From the NCBI RefSeq assembly GCF_005405105.1, contig NZ_BJDK01000009.1:1-64000 (forward strand): DNA of 64,000 bases. Reading direction: 5' to 3'. Positions 35,663 through 44,109 of this stretch are shown here, in pieces. A model generated the notes under the pieces. It saw only the letters and a list, made by a program, of their open reading frames with translations. It did no database searches and was not told the DNA's origin. Both the position numbers and the translations under genes were made by a program. The stretch's first letter is position 1; each line of letters starts with the position of its first letter. The DNA comes from Lactiplantibacillus dongliensis. GTDB taxonomy: Bacteria > Bacillota > Bacilli > Lactobacillales > Lactobacillaceae.

Positions 35663-36337
35663 ATGACAATACCAGCAGTAAACGCAATCTATCCGAACTC
35701 AGCAATTAAAGAAGTGGTCTTCGTCAAGAACGTGATTAAGCGACCGAATATCGAAGTTGGCGATTATACTTATTATGATGATCCGATTAATCCGACTGAC
35801 TTTGAATCACATGTCACGCACCATTATGAATTTCTAGGTGACAAGTTGATTATCGGTAAGTTTTGCTCAATTGCGAGCGGCATTGAGTTTATTATGAATG
35901 GTGCCAACCATGTGATGCATGGTATCTCAACGTATCCGTTCAATATTTTAGGTGGTGATTGGCAGGCCTTCACGCCCGAATTAACTGATTTACCGTTTAA
36001 AGGCAATACGGTTGTGGGCAACGATGTCTGGTTCGGTCAGCATGTGACGGTTTTGCCAGGAGTCACGATCGGTGATGGAGCGATTATTGGTGCGAACAGT
36101 ACGGTGACAAAAGATGTCGCACCGTATACGATTGTTGGCGGTAATCCAGCACAGGTGATTCGACCACGTTTTGCCCCAGAAGTTATTCGGGCCCTTGAGA
36201 AATTAGCGTGGTGGCAGCGTGATCTTGATTGGATTACGACGCATATTCCAAGGTTGACACAAACGACACCGACCGTTCCAATGATTGAACAATTGATGGC
36301 TGATACAAGCGTTACGAATTCGAAATCTGAAAATTAA
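35663..36337 (+). CDS. Vat-like xenobiotic acyltransferase
   Basis: A 224-residue hexapeptide-repeat acetyltransferase of the XAT class that includes streptogramin A acetyltransferases and CatB. Typical blocks are SIASGIEFIMNGANH (with the catalytic His region), GNDVWFGQHVTVLPG, GDGAIIGANSTVTKDV and YTIVGGNPAQVI. The C-terminal helix WWQRDLDWI fits the family. It may acetylate a drug or a sugar. Many lactobacillus homologues are not shown to give resistance, so the resistance role is only inferred. Confidence 0.8.
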   Translation: MTIPAVNAIYPNSAIKEVVFVKNVIKRPNIEVGDYTYYDDPINPTDFESHVTHHYEFLGDKLIIGKFCSIASGIEFIMNGANHVMHGISTYPFNILGGDWQAFTPELTDLPFKGNTVVGNDVWFGQHVTVLPGVTIGDGAIIGANSTVTKDVAPYTIVGGNPAQVIRPRFAPEVIRALEKLAWWQRDLDWITTHIPRLTQTTPTVPMIEQLMADTSVTNSKSEN

Positions 36338-36347
36338 TTGTTACCTA

Positions 36348-36387
36348 CAAAGTCCCGACCGATAAATAAACTTCGGTCGGGGCTTTT
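36348..36387 (+). terminator. Rho-independent terminator
   Basis: AGTCCCGACCGA pairs with TCGGTCGGGGCT, followed by TTTT. Confidence 0.85.
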
Positions 36388-36758
36388 ACGCTTCATCGTG
36401 CTTCTTCCAGAAACTGTTTACCGATGTGTTTGTCAACGATCCCAATGTGGAATAGCCGTAAGCCACCAAGTATTAAAATGATAGTAATGTTTGTTGGTCA
36501 TAGATTTTTGACGACTGGATAAAACGATGGAACGGATTCTTGTTCGTTGTAGCAGGGAACAATTGATGAGAGTTTTTTCATAGGTCATGGCGTTTTTCAC
36601 TTAGCACTATCTATAAGAACTTGACGACATCTGGAGGTTGCTCAGTAGTTTGTTTGATTAATAGCATAAAAGTTTTTTTGAATCGTGGGTTTCAGTTAAT
36701 CGTCAAGTGTTCTATTATGGTTAATGTAGTTGAACTAATTAACTTTGGAGATGGGAAA
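36388..36758. other. Intergenic region with a possible remnant
   Basis: The minus strand has a short hydrophobic frame ending at 36393 (TIILILGGLRLFHIG, then KQFLEEAR) with no start or ribosome site, perhaps the tail of a lost membrane protein. The remainder shows nothing recognisable. Confidence 0.3.
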
Positions 36759-37260
36759 ATGAAACGACGACAGTTATTATGGATGACGTTGTTGGGTGTT
36801 TTAGGATTAATACTTGGCACTAGCATGACTATGACGGCGAGTGCTAAGTATGCCAACACCAACCGAATTACGGGGAACTTGGTATCAATACCAGGGTCAC
36901 CATAAGTGGGAAAAGATTGTGATTACTAAACATGCGTTTAAGCGGAATGGTAAGACTTTGTATACGCCCTACAAGAAATCGTGGCATAAACTATATGTAA
37001 AGCGTAGTAAAAAAGGTCAAGGGGCTGGCTATGGCTTAAAGGGATATGGCGGCACCAATTATATCTTTAACGGTAAATTTAAGTCTGATTACCAATATCT
37101 AGGTTCTTTTTGGTTGTCATCTAAAAAAATAAAGGGTCACCGTGTTATGAAATCGTATTTCAACATGGGTTACTTTAGTGTTTATACGCATCAAAAATTA
37201 AAGCACAATTACAGTTATGAATATAAAGGCCGTCAGTACATGAATCAAATTGGCCGTTAA
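36759..37260 (+). pseudogene. Frameshifted secreted protein gene
   Basis: ATG 36759, after GGAG, encodes a good signal peptide (MKRRQLLWMTLLGVLGLILG, then TASA) that runs on only about twenty codons to a stop at 36903. The +1 frame from about 36847 continues as ELRGTWYQYQGHHKWEKI and about 130 residues ending QIGR. Restoring one base near GCTAAGTATG joins the signal peptide to this mature domain, which is a Lys/Tyr-rich extracellular module common in lactobacilli. As it stands the mature frame has no ribosome site. This is either real inactivation or a sequence error. Confidence 0.75.
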
Positions 37261-37263
37261 TGT

Positions 37264-37301
37264 AAAGACTCGTATTTCCAGCCGAATACGAGTCTTTTTT
37301 T
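37264..37301 (+). terminator. Rho-independent terminator
   Basis: AAAGACTCGTATT pairs with AATACGAGTCTTT plus a T run, just past the frameshifted gene. Confidence 0.9.
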
Positions 37302-37428
37302 GTAAGCTCAGCGGTACCGGAACTTATTAAAGAAATTTTAAGTTGCGACTTATTTTGGCTATCATTATCGCCAACTCCCCTTAAAATCGCTTACAATGGA
37401 ACCAAGTTGAAAAAAGGGGGTCGCTTCG

Positions 37429-39765
37429 ATGACCGAACGTACCACATCACTTGAACAAGGGTTAACAGCGGCCGAGGTGCAGGCCCGGATTGACGCGGGC
37501 CAACAAAACGAACCGTTACCGCCATTAACGCGGTCGACCAAACAAATCTTTCGAGATAATCTATTAACGCTATTTAATTTAATTAACGTCATTTTAGGTG
37601 GCTTGGTGTTTTTCACCGGGAGCTATAAAAATTTGTTGTTTTTAGGTGTCATCGTGATGAACACCGCGATTGGCATCTTTCAAGAATTGCGGTCCAAACG
37701 GCAAGTCGATAAATTAGCCATTTTGTCGGCGGCCAAAAGTCAGCTATTACGCGATGGCCAAGTGACCGCCCATGACCAAGCTGATATTGTCCAAGATGAG
37801 GTGATTCAGGTGACGCGGGGCGACCAACTACCTGTTGATGGCTTAGTTCGGGAAACGACCGGGTTAGAAGTCGATGAATCTCAAATCACTGGTGAAGCCG
37901 ATCCGGTGATTAAAGGGGTCGGCGATGCAATTGTTTCTGGGAGTGTGATTCTTGGTGGTCACGGCTTGATCCAAGCGACGGCCGTTGGTCATGGCAGCTT
38001 TATTAAGCAGCTAGCCCGTTCGGCAAAGTCTAATCGGCGAACGACGAGTCAATTGTTAACGATTATCAATCGGATTATCAAAATTTTGACGATTACGATC
38101 ATTCCTTTAGGTGCGGCCCTGTTTATATCGACGTTACTACGCGGCGAAAGTCAGACACGGGCCATTTTAGGCACCGTGGCCGCGATGGTCGGCATGATTC
38201 CTGAAGGCTTAGTCTTGTTAACGTCAGTGGCTTTGGCTGCTGGAGCCTTTACGCTGGGCCGGCATCAGGTTTTAGTTCGAGAGTTACCGGCGATTGAAGC
38301 GTTAGCACGCGTTGATGTCTTGTGTTTGGATAAAACCGGGACGATTACGAGTGGCCAACTAAAGTTTGATCATGTTGAACCATGGGCGACGGCTTCAGCT
38401 GATAAAGTCACAGCGACGTTAGCGCAAGTCGTGACCGCTATTAATGATGATAATGAGACGGCTCAAGCTTTGCGAACTGCGCTAGGACCGACTAAAGTAA
38501 CGGCCACAAAAGTCTTGCCATTTTCGTCAGCACGTAAGTGGAGCGGCGCTAGCTTTGATGGTCAGTCGGTTGTCATTGGGGCCCCGGAGTTTATTTATCA
38601 AACGGTGCCAGCAGATTTAAAACAACGGATTCAGCAGTTAGCGCAACAGGGATTTCGTGTCTTAGTCATGGCGCGAGTGAGTCAACTCACTACGCCGAAG
38701 CCGACTGATCCCACTACACTGGGTTTAATCTTGATTACTGATGAATTGCGGCCGCACGTGAAGAATACGTTTGGTTACTTTGCCAATCAAGATGTGGCGC
38801 TAAAAGTGATCTCAGGTGATAATCCCGTAACGGTGGCTAGTATTGCGGATCGAGCGGGAATTGCTGGTGCGCAACAATTAATCGATATGAGTACAGTCGG
38901 CACATCCCCGGATTATGACCAATTAGTGGCGGATTATACGGTCTTTGGCCGCGTCACCCCGCAACAAAAAGCCGGCTTGATTAATGCCTATCAAACAGCT
39001 GGCCACACGGTGGCGATGACGGGTGATGGTGTCAACGACTTATTAGCGATGCGGCAGTCGGATTGCAGTATTGCGATGGCGACTGGTAGTGAAGCGACGA
39101 AGAGTTTAGCTGACTTTGTGTTGTTAGAATCGAACTTTGATGCGATGATTCAAGTCTTAAATGAAGGCCGGCGCGTCATTAATAATATCGAACGGGTGGC
39201 GGCACTATACTTGATTAAAACCATGTACTCGGTCGCTTTGACGTTGATTTTTGTGTTTATGAGTCACAGTTATCCGTTTGAGCCAATTCAGTTGACGCCA
39301 ATCTCATCATTAATGGTGGGTATCCCAACGTTCTTTCTGGCATTACAACCGGACTATACCCGGATTACCGGGCGTTTCATGAAGCAAGTGATGGAGATTG
39401 CGGTTCCGGCGGCGATTTGTGTGGTCGGGTATATTCTCGTGATTGACATGCTGGGGACTGAATTTCAGTTAGACTTCACAGTGACGTCCACCTTGAATGT
39501 GCTAATGACTGGGATTATCAGTCTGAATGCCTTGCTGATTGCAGCGCGGCCGTTGAACCGCTTTAAGATTGGGTTAGTAGCGGCGATGGCCAGCTTATTT
39601 GTGGTCTGCTTCTTGTTTGCAGGTAAGATTTTCTCATTGGTTAACTTGCTAGATTGGCATTTGGCGATGATTTATTTACCGTTAATGCTGAGTGCTTATC
39701 CGGTCTTTATTGGGTTACAGAATGGCTTAGGTAAACGAGTCTTGAGTAAGATTCGTTGGAAATAA
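37429..39765 (+). CDS. P-type cation-transporting ATPase
   Basis: A 778-residue ATP-driven cation pump. Actuator-domain TGEADP, helix-4 MIPEGL, phosphorylation site DKTGT (Asp301) and hinge TGDGVND are intact, with about ten membrane helices. The absence of an N-terminal metal-binding domain and the MIPEGLVLLTSVALA form are most like CtpE-type Ca-uptake ATPases, but the ion is not certain. AAGGGGG precedes ATG. It has its own terminator, and ThiT follows from a separate promoter. Confidence 0.85.
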   Translation: MTERTTSLEQGLTAAEVQARIDAGQQNEPLPPLTRSTKQIFRDNLLTLFNLINVILGGLVFFTGSYKNLLFLGVIVMNTAIGIFQELRSKRQVDKLAILSAAKSQLLRDGQVTAHDQADIVQDEVIQVTRGDQLPVDGLVRETTGLEVDESQITGEADPVIKGVGDAIVSGSVILGGHGLIQATAVGHGSFIKQLARSAKSNRRTTSQLLTIINRIIKILTITIIPLGAALFISTLLRGESQTRAILGTVAAMVGMIPEGLVLLTSVALAAGAFTLGRHQVLVRELPAIEALARVDVLCLDKTGTITSGQLKFDHVEPWATASADKVTATLAQVVTAINDDNETAQALRTALGPTKVTATKVLPFSSARKWSGASFDGQSVVIGAPEFIYQTVPADLKQRIQQLAQQGFRVLVMARVSQLTTPKPTDPTTLGLILITDELRPHVKNTFGYFANQDVALKVISGDNPVTVASIADRAGIAGAQQLIDMSTVGTSPDYDQLVADYTVFGRVTPQQKAGLINAYQTAGHTVAMTGDGVNDLLAMRQSDCSIAMATGSEATKSLADFVLLESNFDAMIQVLNEGRRVINNIERVAALYLIKTMYSVALTLIFVFMSHSYPFEPIQLTPISSLMVGIPTFFLALQPDYTRITGRFMKQVMEIAVPAAICVVGYILVIDMLGTEFQLDFTVTSTLNVLMTGIISLNALLIAARPLNRFKIGLVAAMASLFVVCFLFAGKIFSLVNLLDWHLAMIYLPLMLSAYPVFIGLQNGLGKRVLSKIRWK

Positions 39766-39775
39766 CTAACTTAAT

Positions 39776-39819
39776 TCGACGGTTGGTGTCATCATTGGAT
39801 GACGGTGACCGTCGATTTT
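39776..39819 (+). terminator. Rho-independent terminator
   Basis: TCGACGGT pairs with ACCGTCGA, with an inner GTCATC/GATGAC stem and TTTT after it. Confidence 0.75.
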
Positions 39820-39823
39820 GAGT

Positions 39824-39851
39824 TTGAATGCGCTTCATAATCCGCTATAAT
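39824..39851 (+). promoter_or_regulatory. Promoter of the thiT-like gene
   Basis: -35 TTGAAT, a 16-bp spacer and -10 TATAAT. No TPP riboswitch is seen in the short leader. Confidence 0.65.
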
Positions 39852-39886
39852 TGAGCTATTAACTTTTAAACGGAGGCGCACAATAC

Positions 39887-40435
39887 GTGAAACTGCAACA
39901 GCTGACTGAAACCGCGATTGGGGCGGCTTTAGCAATCATTCTAAGTTATTTAATTATTTTTCGAGCACCTCAGGGCGGTTCGATTTCATTAGTGATGGTG
40001 CCAATTCTGTGGATTGCGCTTAAAAATGGGGTGTGGGCGGGACTGCTCTGCGGGTTGATTACGGGCGCGGTGACGTTCATGTTTGGTGGTTTTTTTGTGG
40101 CACCGCTGCAAGTCCTGTTTGACTATGTCTTTGCTTTTGGGTCAATCGGACTGGCCGGTCTATTCTCTGAACCGGTGTTAGCGATGGCTGGCCAACACCA
40201 CCAACGTCGGCTGGTTGGCACGGTGATCTTAGCTGGTAGTTTAGCTGGTGTGAGCCGGCTATTATTTCATACGTTAGCTGGGATTGTATTCTACACGGCG
40301 TATGTGCCTAAAGGGCAGCCAGTGTGGTTGTATTCGCTCACCTATAATAGCTTATATGTGATTCCGGATACCATTTTGGCGATTGTCGTGGTGTTGGTAT
40401 TGGTTACCCGGGTGCCACGCTTGTTGCTGCGCTAG
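39887..40435 (+). CDS. thiT: ThiT-like thiamine ECF transporter S component
   Basis: A 182-residue membrane protein with about six helices. The segment RAPQGGSISLVMVPI matches the conserved thiamine-binding loop of ThiT, and the C-terminal YNSLYVIPD also fits. It would bind thiamine outside and work with the shared EcfA/EcfA'/EcfT module encoded elsewhere. Start GTG follows GGAGG. Confidence 0.8.
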   Translation: MKLQQLTETAIGAALAIILSYLIIFRAPQGGSISLVMVPILWIALKNGVWAGLLCGLITGAVTFMFGGFFVAPLQVLFDYVFAFGSIGLAGLFSEPVLAMAGQHHQRRLVGTVILAGSLAGVSRLLFHTLAGIVFYTAYVPKGQPVWLYSLTYNSLYVIPDTILAIVVVLVLVTRVPRLLLR

Positions 40436-40441
40436 TCCTGA

Positions 40442-40471
40442 TTGACAAGGTAACGGTTATCATGCTAGACT
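40442..40471 (+). promoter_or_regulatory. Promoter of the rsgA leader
   Basis: A consensus -35 TTGACA, an 18-bp spacer and extended -10 TGCTAGACT. Transcription would start near 40478. Confidence 0.7.
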
Positions 40472-40501
40472 AATAGCAATTAATTTAAGGAGGGTTGCAG
40501 T

Positions 40502-40519
40502 ATGTCGGTTAGTTGTTAA
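40502..40519 (+). CDS. Five-codon leader peptide MSVSC
   Basis: AAGGAGGG is seven bases before ATG, giving a near-ideal ribosome site for a frame of only five codons ending in TAA. It lies just after the promoter and before structured sequence leading to rsgA. I read it as a leader peptide that couples translation to folding of the leader. It could also be a remnant. Confidence 0.45.
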   Translation: MSVSC

Positions 40520-40539
40520 GTTTTTGAGTAACGATGTAA

Positions 40540-40670
40540 AAGTGGGGATATGTCCCACCTTATTTTCGTGTACCCTAATGACTTGATGACTTAACGCGAC
40601 AAACTGCCACCCGTAAACGGTCTTTTTGAGGTGCAGTGAGTAGCTAACTTACGGCGTCTTTTTTTGTCGC
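40540..40670 (+). promoter_or_regulatory. Attenuator-like structured leader of rsgA
   Basis: After a GTGGG/CCCAC hairpin (40542-40558), CCGTAA (40611-40616) can fold locally as CCGTAAACGG followed by TCTTTTT, or pair with TTACGG (40649-40654), which is followed by the longer T run TCTTTTTTTG. ACTGCCACC/GGTGCAGT (40603-40637) and GCGACAAA/TTTGTCGC (40596-40670) are further competing stems. These alternatives suggest termination/antitermination control. Confidence 0.5.
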
Positions 40671-40710
40671 CTGATTTAGGGTACCGGTATGAATGAAAGG
40701 ATTATTAAAA

Positions 40711-41778
40711 TTGACCATTGATTTAAAAGATTATGGGGTAACACCTCATTTTGAAACGGCTGCTAAAGCCCAGCCAGAATTAGTTTTAGCCCGGGTGACG
40801 GCACAACACCGGGAACAATACCGGGTAGTGACAACTCAAGGTGAACGCACGGTGCAAGTTGCGGGTAAGTTCAGTCATACCGTCGAAGATGTGACGAGCT
40901 TTCCGGCGGTTGGAGATTGGGTCTTAATCACGCCAACCAGTACGGCTGATGAACAGAGCGTCATCCAAGTCGTGTTGCCACGTCAAAGTGTCCTCGCTCG
41001 GGCCACTGCCAGTAATGGGCAGACCGGTCAACTGATTGCCGCTAACTTAGATACGATCTTTATCTGCATGTCGTTAAACGCGGACTTCAACGTTCGGCGA
41101 ATTGAACGTTATCTAACGATGGCTTGGGACAGTGGCGCCATGCCAGTAATTGTGCTGACTAAGGCGGATTTATGTGATGATCTTCCTGATAAGTTAGCGG
41201 CTTTGGCTGAAGTTAGCATGGGTGTCGACGTGATCACTTGTTCTTCAGCGACCGAAGCGGGTTTTGCTGAACTGCGAACTTATATCGACAGGGGTAAAAC
41301 AATTGCATTTGTCGGTTCATCGGGGGTTGGTAAGTCGACCTTGATTAACCATTTACTCGGTAAGACGCTGCTAGCAACAAAGACGATTCGGGCCGATGAT
41401 GACAAAGGTCGGCATGCCACAACGGCGCGCCAGCTACTAGTTTTGCCCACTGGTGGCGTTGTCATCGACACACCGGGCATGCGCGAATTACAACTGTATA
41501 CTGGTGATCTGTCGAAGACGTTTGAAGACATTACCGCTTTGGCACAACAATGTAAGTTTCGGAACTGTTCCCATCAGAGTGAACCTGGCTGTGCGGTGCA
41601 AGCCGCAATTGCGGCCGGTACTTTGGATGTGAAACGGTTCAAGAGTTATCAGAAATTACAAGCTGAAATGGCCTATAGTGGGATGAATGCGCGCCAACGG
41701 GAAAATGAAAAGATTAACCGCTTGTTTGGCAGTAAGGCCGCGATGAAAGCTGCAACGCGAGCGTTTAAAAATAAATAA
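40711..41778 (+). CDS. rsgA: Ribosome small-subunit GTPase RsgA
   Basis: A circularly permuted GTPase of about 355 residues that checks late 30S maturation. It has an N-terminal OB fold, G4 LTKADL, G1 GSSGVGKSTL, G3 DTPGM and a C-terminal zinc site CKFRNCSHQSEPGC. Start TTG 40711 is nine bases after AAAGGA; ATG 40693 overlaps that region and is less likely. It lies behind a structured leader with its own promoter. Lactobacilli may carry a second rsgA elsewhere, so this could be a specialised paralogue. Confidence 0.85.
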   Translation: MTIDLKDYGVTPHFETAAKAQPELVLARVTAQHREQYRVVTTQGERTVQVAGKFSHTVEDVTSFPAVGDWVLITPTSTADEQSVIQVVLPRQSVLARATASNGQTGQLIAANLDTIFICMSLNADFNVRRIERYLTMAWDSGAMPVIVLTKADLCDDLPDKLAALAEVSMGVDVITCSSATEAGFAELRTYIDRGKTIAFVGSSGVGKSTLINHLLGKTLLATKTIRADDDKGRHATTARQLLVLPTGGVVIDTPGMRELQLYTGDLSKTFEDITALAQQCKFRNCSHQSEPGCAVQAAIAAGTLDVKRFKSYQKLQAEMAYSGMNARQRENEKINRLFGSKAAMKAATRAFKNK

Positions 41779-41790
41779 ATGACTAAAAGA

Positions 41791-41832
41791 TGCGCCAACC
41801 AATCGTAAATGCGACTGGCTGGCGCGTTTTTT
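41791..41832. terminator. Terminator between rsgA and the IclR gene
   Basis: TGCGCCAACCAATCG and CGACTGGCTGGCGC form a long imperfect stem followed by TTTTTT. Confidence 0.75.
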
Positions 41833-41835
41833 GCG

Positions 41836-42570
41836 TTAAGCTAACTGACTGGCAATCGTTTGGCTACAACGGGTTAACGCGTTGGCCAATGGTTTTAACT
41901 GATGTCGGGGTAATTGGGCAATTGGCCCAGCGATACCTAATGATGCAATGACTTGCTCATTTTGGCGGATTGGAACGGCCAGACAGCGAATGCCGAAGCT
42001 GCTTTCTTCATCATCTAATGAATAGCCTTGTGTTCGAATGACCTGAAAATTTTGGGCCAGGGCGATTCGGTCGTGCAAAGTATATTTCGTTGGCTGACTC
42101 GTCAGTTGGGTCAATAAGTGATCCCGCTTAGCACTCGGTAGGTAAGCCGCAATACATTTACCGAGGGCGCTTTCGTTGATTGGGGCCGCCAAGCCAATCT
42201 TATGGTATTCGGCCAATGAGTGCTGATCGTCGATGACTTGAGTAATAACCACGTCGGAGCCATCTAAAATGCCGATATAGGCCGTCACATGATATTTTTG
42301 GGTGATTTGTTGGGCAATTGGGACGGCAATCCAATTGAGTACTGGCCGATTAAGTTGGGTTAGTAACTGGTTTTGAGTGGCTAGAACATAGCGTCTAGCC
42401 ACCTTTTTGACGTAATTGAGTTCAACCAAGCTGGCTAATAGCCGAAATGCGGTGGTCTTATTCAAGTTTAAGTCGGTCGCAATCGTCTGGAGTGAGGCTG
42501 AGTCATGTTGAGTCAAGTAGTCCAGAATTTGCAGGCCTTTCGCTAAGGTGCTCGATAAGTATTGTGACAT
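41836..42570 (-). CDS. IclR family regulator
   Basis: A 244-residue regulator with N-terminal winged helix (ATDLNLNKTTAFRLLASLVE) and C-terminal GAF-like effector domain (ESALGKCIAAYLPSAKR, FGIRCLAVPIR). It is divergent from the SDR at 42705, its likely target. GGAGG precedes ATG 42570; an earlier in-frame start is rejected. Confidence 0.85.
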   Translation of the reverse strand: MSQYLSSTLAKGLQILDYLTQHDSASLQTIATDLNLNKTTAFRLLASLVELNYVKKVARRYVLATQNQLLTQLNRPVLNWIAVPIAQQITQKYHVTAYIGILDGSDVVITQVIDDQHSLAEYHKIGLAAPINESALGKCIAAYLPSAKRDHLLTQLTSQPTKYTLHDRIALAQNFQVIRTQGYSLDDEESSFGIRCLAVPIRQNEQVIASLGIAGPIAQLPRHQLKPLANALTRCSQTIASQLA

Positions 42571-42595
42571 TAAAATTCCTCCAAGCCTCATTATA

Positions 42596-42610
42596 TTTCA
42601 AATAATGAAA
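42596..42610. promoter_or_regulatory. IclR-type operator
   Basis: TTTCA and TGAAA flank AATAA, a small palindrome typical of IclR sites, in the divergent promoter region. Confidence 0.45.
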
Positions 42611-42704
42611 CTTTTCGAGCTATTTTGTCACTGATCATGGATTGGCAGTATGGTAGCCGCATACCGAATCAGGTATCAAAACGAGCTTAAGGGGTGTCAC
42701 ACTA

Positions 42705-43460
42705 ATGAAGACAGTGGTTATTACCGGTGGCGTGTCCGGAATGGGACTGAGTGCCACTAAATTATTTTTGAAAAATGGTTGGCAAGTTGCCATGGCTGAC
42801 TATAATGCCGAGCTAGGAAAAAAGGTTGAAGCTGATTTGGCCAAGGACTATCCAGCCGAACGACTCTTATTTGTTCCAACCAATGTTGCGGATGCAGACT
42901 CTGTTAATCAGTTGCAGGCGGCCGTGGTCGACAAGTTTGGCCAGGTCGATAGCGTGATTAATAATGCCGGGATCTTTACTGGCGGTCAGCTGCATGAAGT
43001 AGCTGAAAAGGATTGGGACCGCATTATGGCAATTGATGTTAAGTCAATCTTTTTGATGGCTAAAGCCTTTGTGCCGGGGATGATTGCGCAGAAGTCCGGG
43101 ACAATCGTCAATACGGCATCGATCTCCGGCTTAATGGGAGATTATCAGATGGCAGCTTATAGCGCTGCTAAAGGTGCGGTGATTAATTTGGTCAAATCAA
43201 TGGCGTTGGATTATGCACAGTATCACATTCGAGTAAATAATGTGGCGCCCGGGCCAACGAATACACCGATGTTCCAAGCTAATCCGCAGACTGTGATTGA
43301 TCAATTTATTGCGGCGAGTCCATTGAAAAAGTTGGTTAAACCGGACGATATTGCACGGACGATGTATTTTCTAGCAACCCCAGCGTCTGATCCAATTACG
43401 GGTCAGACGATTCCGGTCACAGCTGGTTTTGGACTGTATAGTGGCCAACCAGTACAGTAA
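42705..43460 (+). CDS. Short-chain dehydrogenase (SDR)
   Basis: A 251-residue classical SDR with TGGVSGMG, an acidic residue after strand 2 (MADYN, favouring NAD), NNAG, NTASISG and YSAAK. The Asp suggests NAD rather than NADP. Likely acts on a polyol or hydroxy acid; the IclR neighbour hints at induction by its substrate. Confidence 0.85.
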   Translation: MKTVVITGGVSGMGLSATKLFLKNGWQVAMADYNAELGKKVEADLAKDYPAERLLFVPTNVADADSVNQLQAAVVDKFGQVDSVINNAGIFTGGQLHEVAEKDWDRIMAIDVKSIFLMAKAFVPGMIAQKSGTIVNTASISGLMGDYQMAAYSAAKGAVINLVKSMALDYAQYHIRVNNVAPGPTNTPMFQANPQTVIDQFIAASPLKKLVKPDDIARTMYFLATPASDPITGQTIPVTAGFGLYSGQPVQ

Positions 43461-43583
43461 AAAGAGCTTGAGAGTTAAAAAATGTGCGTCTTTTTTAGCT
43501 TAGTCTTGATAATTAGGAAGTTGTTGTTCGAGTCGCGACTGAGAAGTTAACGGCCACGGTCGAAGCTTAAAAATAGAGGGTTG

Positions 43584-43629
43584 AAAAAAGTTGTTTGGTT
43601 AGCCTTGACGGCAATCAAGCAACTTTTTT
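43584..43629 (+). terminator. Rho-independent terminator
   Basis: AAAAAAGTTG pairs with CAACTTTTTT around a GC-richer inner stem, ahead of the GntR operon. Confidence 0.7.
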
Positions 43630-43666
43630 GTGGTCACTGGGTTGTCAGCTGATGAAAAAGATGTTA

Positions 43667-43689
43667 GTGTACTAGTTGAACCAGTACAC
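43667..43689 (+). promoter_or_regulatory. YtrA-type operator
   Basis: GTGTACT and AGTACAC are perfect arms separated by nine bases, 31 bp before the GntR start codon. This matches the style of autoregulated YtrA sites. Confidence 0.6.
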
Positions 43690-43719
43690 GTGATACACAA
43701 CCTGAAACGAGGTGACAAA

Positions 43720-44109
43720 ATGGCTTTTGCAACGAATGGTGCGCCGTATTATGAGCAATTAGTGATGCAGATTAAGCAACAGATCGTTCAGGGCAGTTTA
43801 CAACCGGGAGATAAATTGCCATCGATTCGTGCCATGGCGGCGGAAATGCATTTGAATCCGAATACCGTCAGTAAAACTTATCAGTTATTAGAAAGTCAAC
43901 AGGCCGTTTATACGGTGAAAGGACGGGGAACGTTTGTGAATCAACCAACGACAACGCAGGTTAATCCCATCGCGATTGATGATGTGCAAACGAAAATACA
44001 AGATTTATTAACCGAAGCACAGTTCTTGGGGGTTACGGAAAGTCAGGTCAAAGGTTGGGTCAAAAAAGCTTATCAAACAGGGGGAAAATCAGATGAGTAT
44101 TCAAGTTAA
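43720..44109 (+). CDS. YtrA-subfamily GntR regulator
   Basis: A 129-residue repressor. The winged helix (GDKLPSIRAMAAEMHLNPNT, VSKTYQLLE) is followed by a short C-terminal helix rather than a ligand domain, defining the YtrA group. These control ABC operons responding to cell-wall antibiotics. ATG 43720 follows GAGGTGA; the longer frame is rejected since it would include the operator. The ABC ATPase gene overlaps it by 17 bp. Confidence 0.85.
   Translation: MAFATNGAPYYEQLVMQIKQQIVQGSLQPGDKLPSIRAMAAEMHLNPNTVSKTYQLLESQQAVYTVKGRGTFVNQPTTTQVNPIAIDDVQTKIQDLLTEAQFLGVTESQVKGWVKKAYQTGGKSDEYSS

Noticed and set aside
35663-36337. Calling the Vat-like gene an antibiotic resistance gene
   Set aside because: The fold supports xenobiotic or sugar acetylation, but nothing in sequence or context shows drug resistance.
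39766-39886. TPP riboswitch before thiT
   Set aside because: The conserved CUGAGA and other THI-box parts are absent; the only stem is the terminator of the preceding gene.
40660-40692. T-box-like sequence AGGGTACCGG before rsgA
   Set aside because: It lacks the AGGGTGGNACCGCG core and specifier stem.
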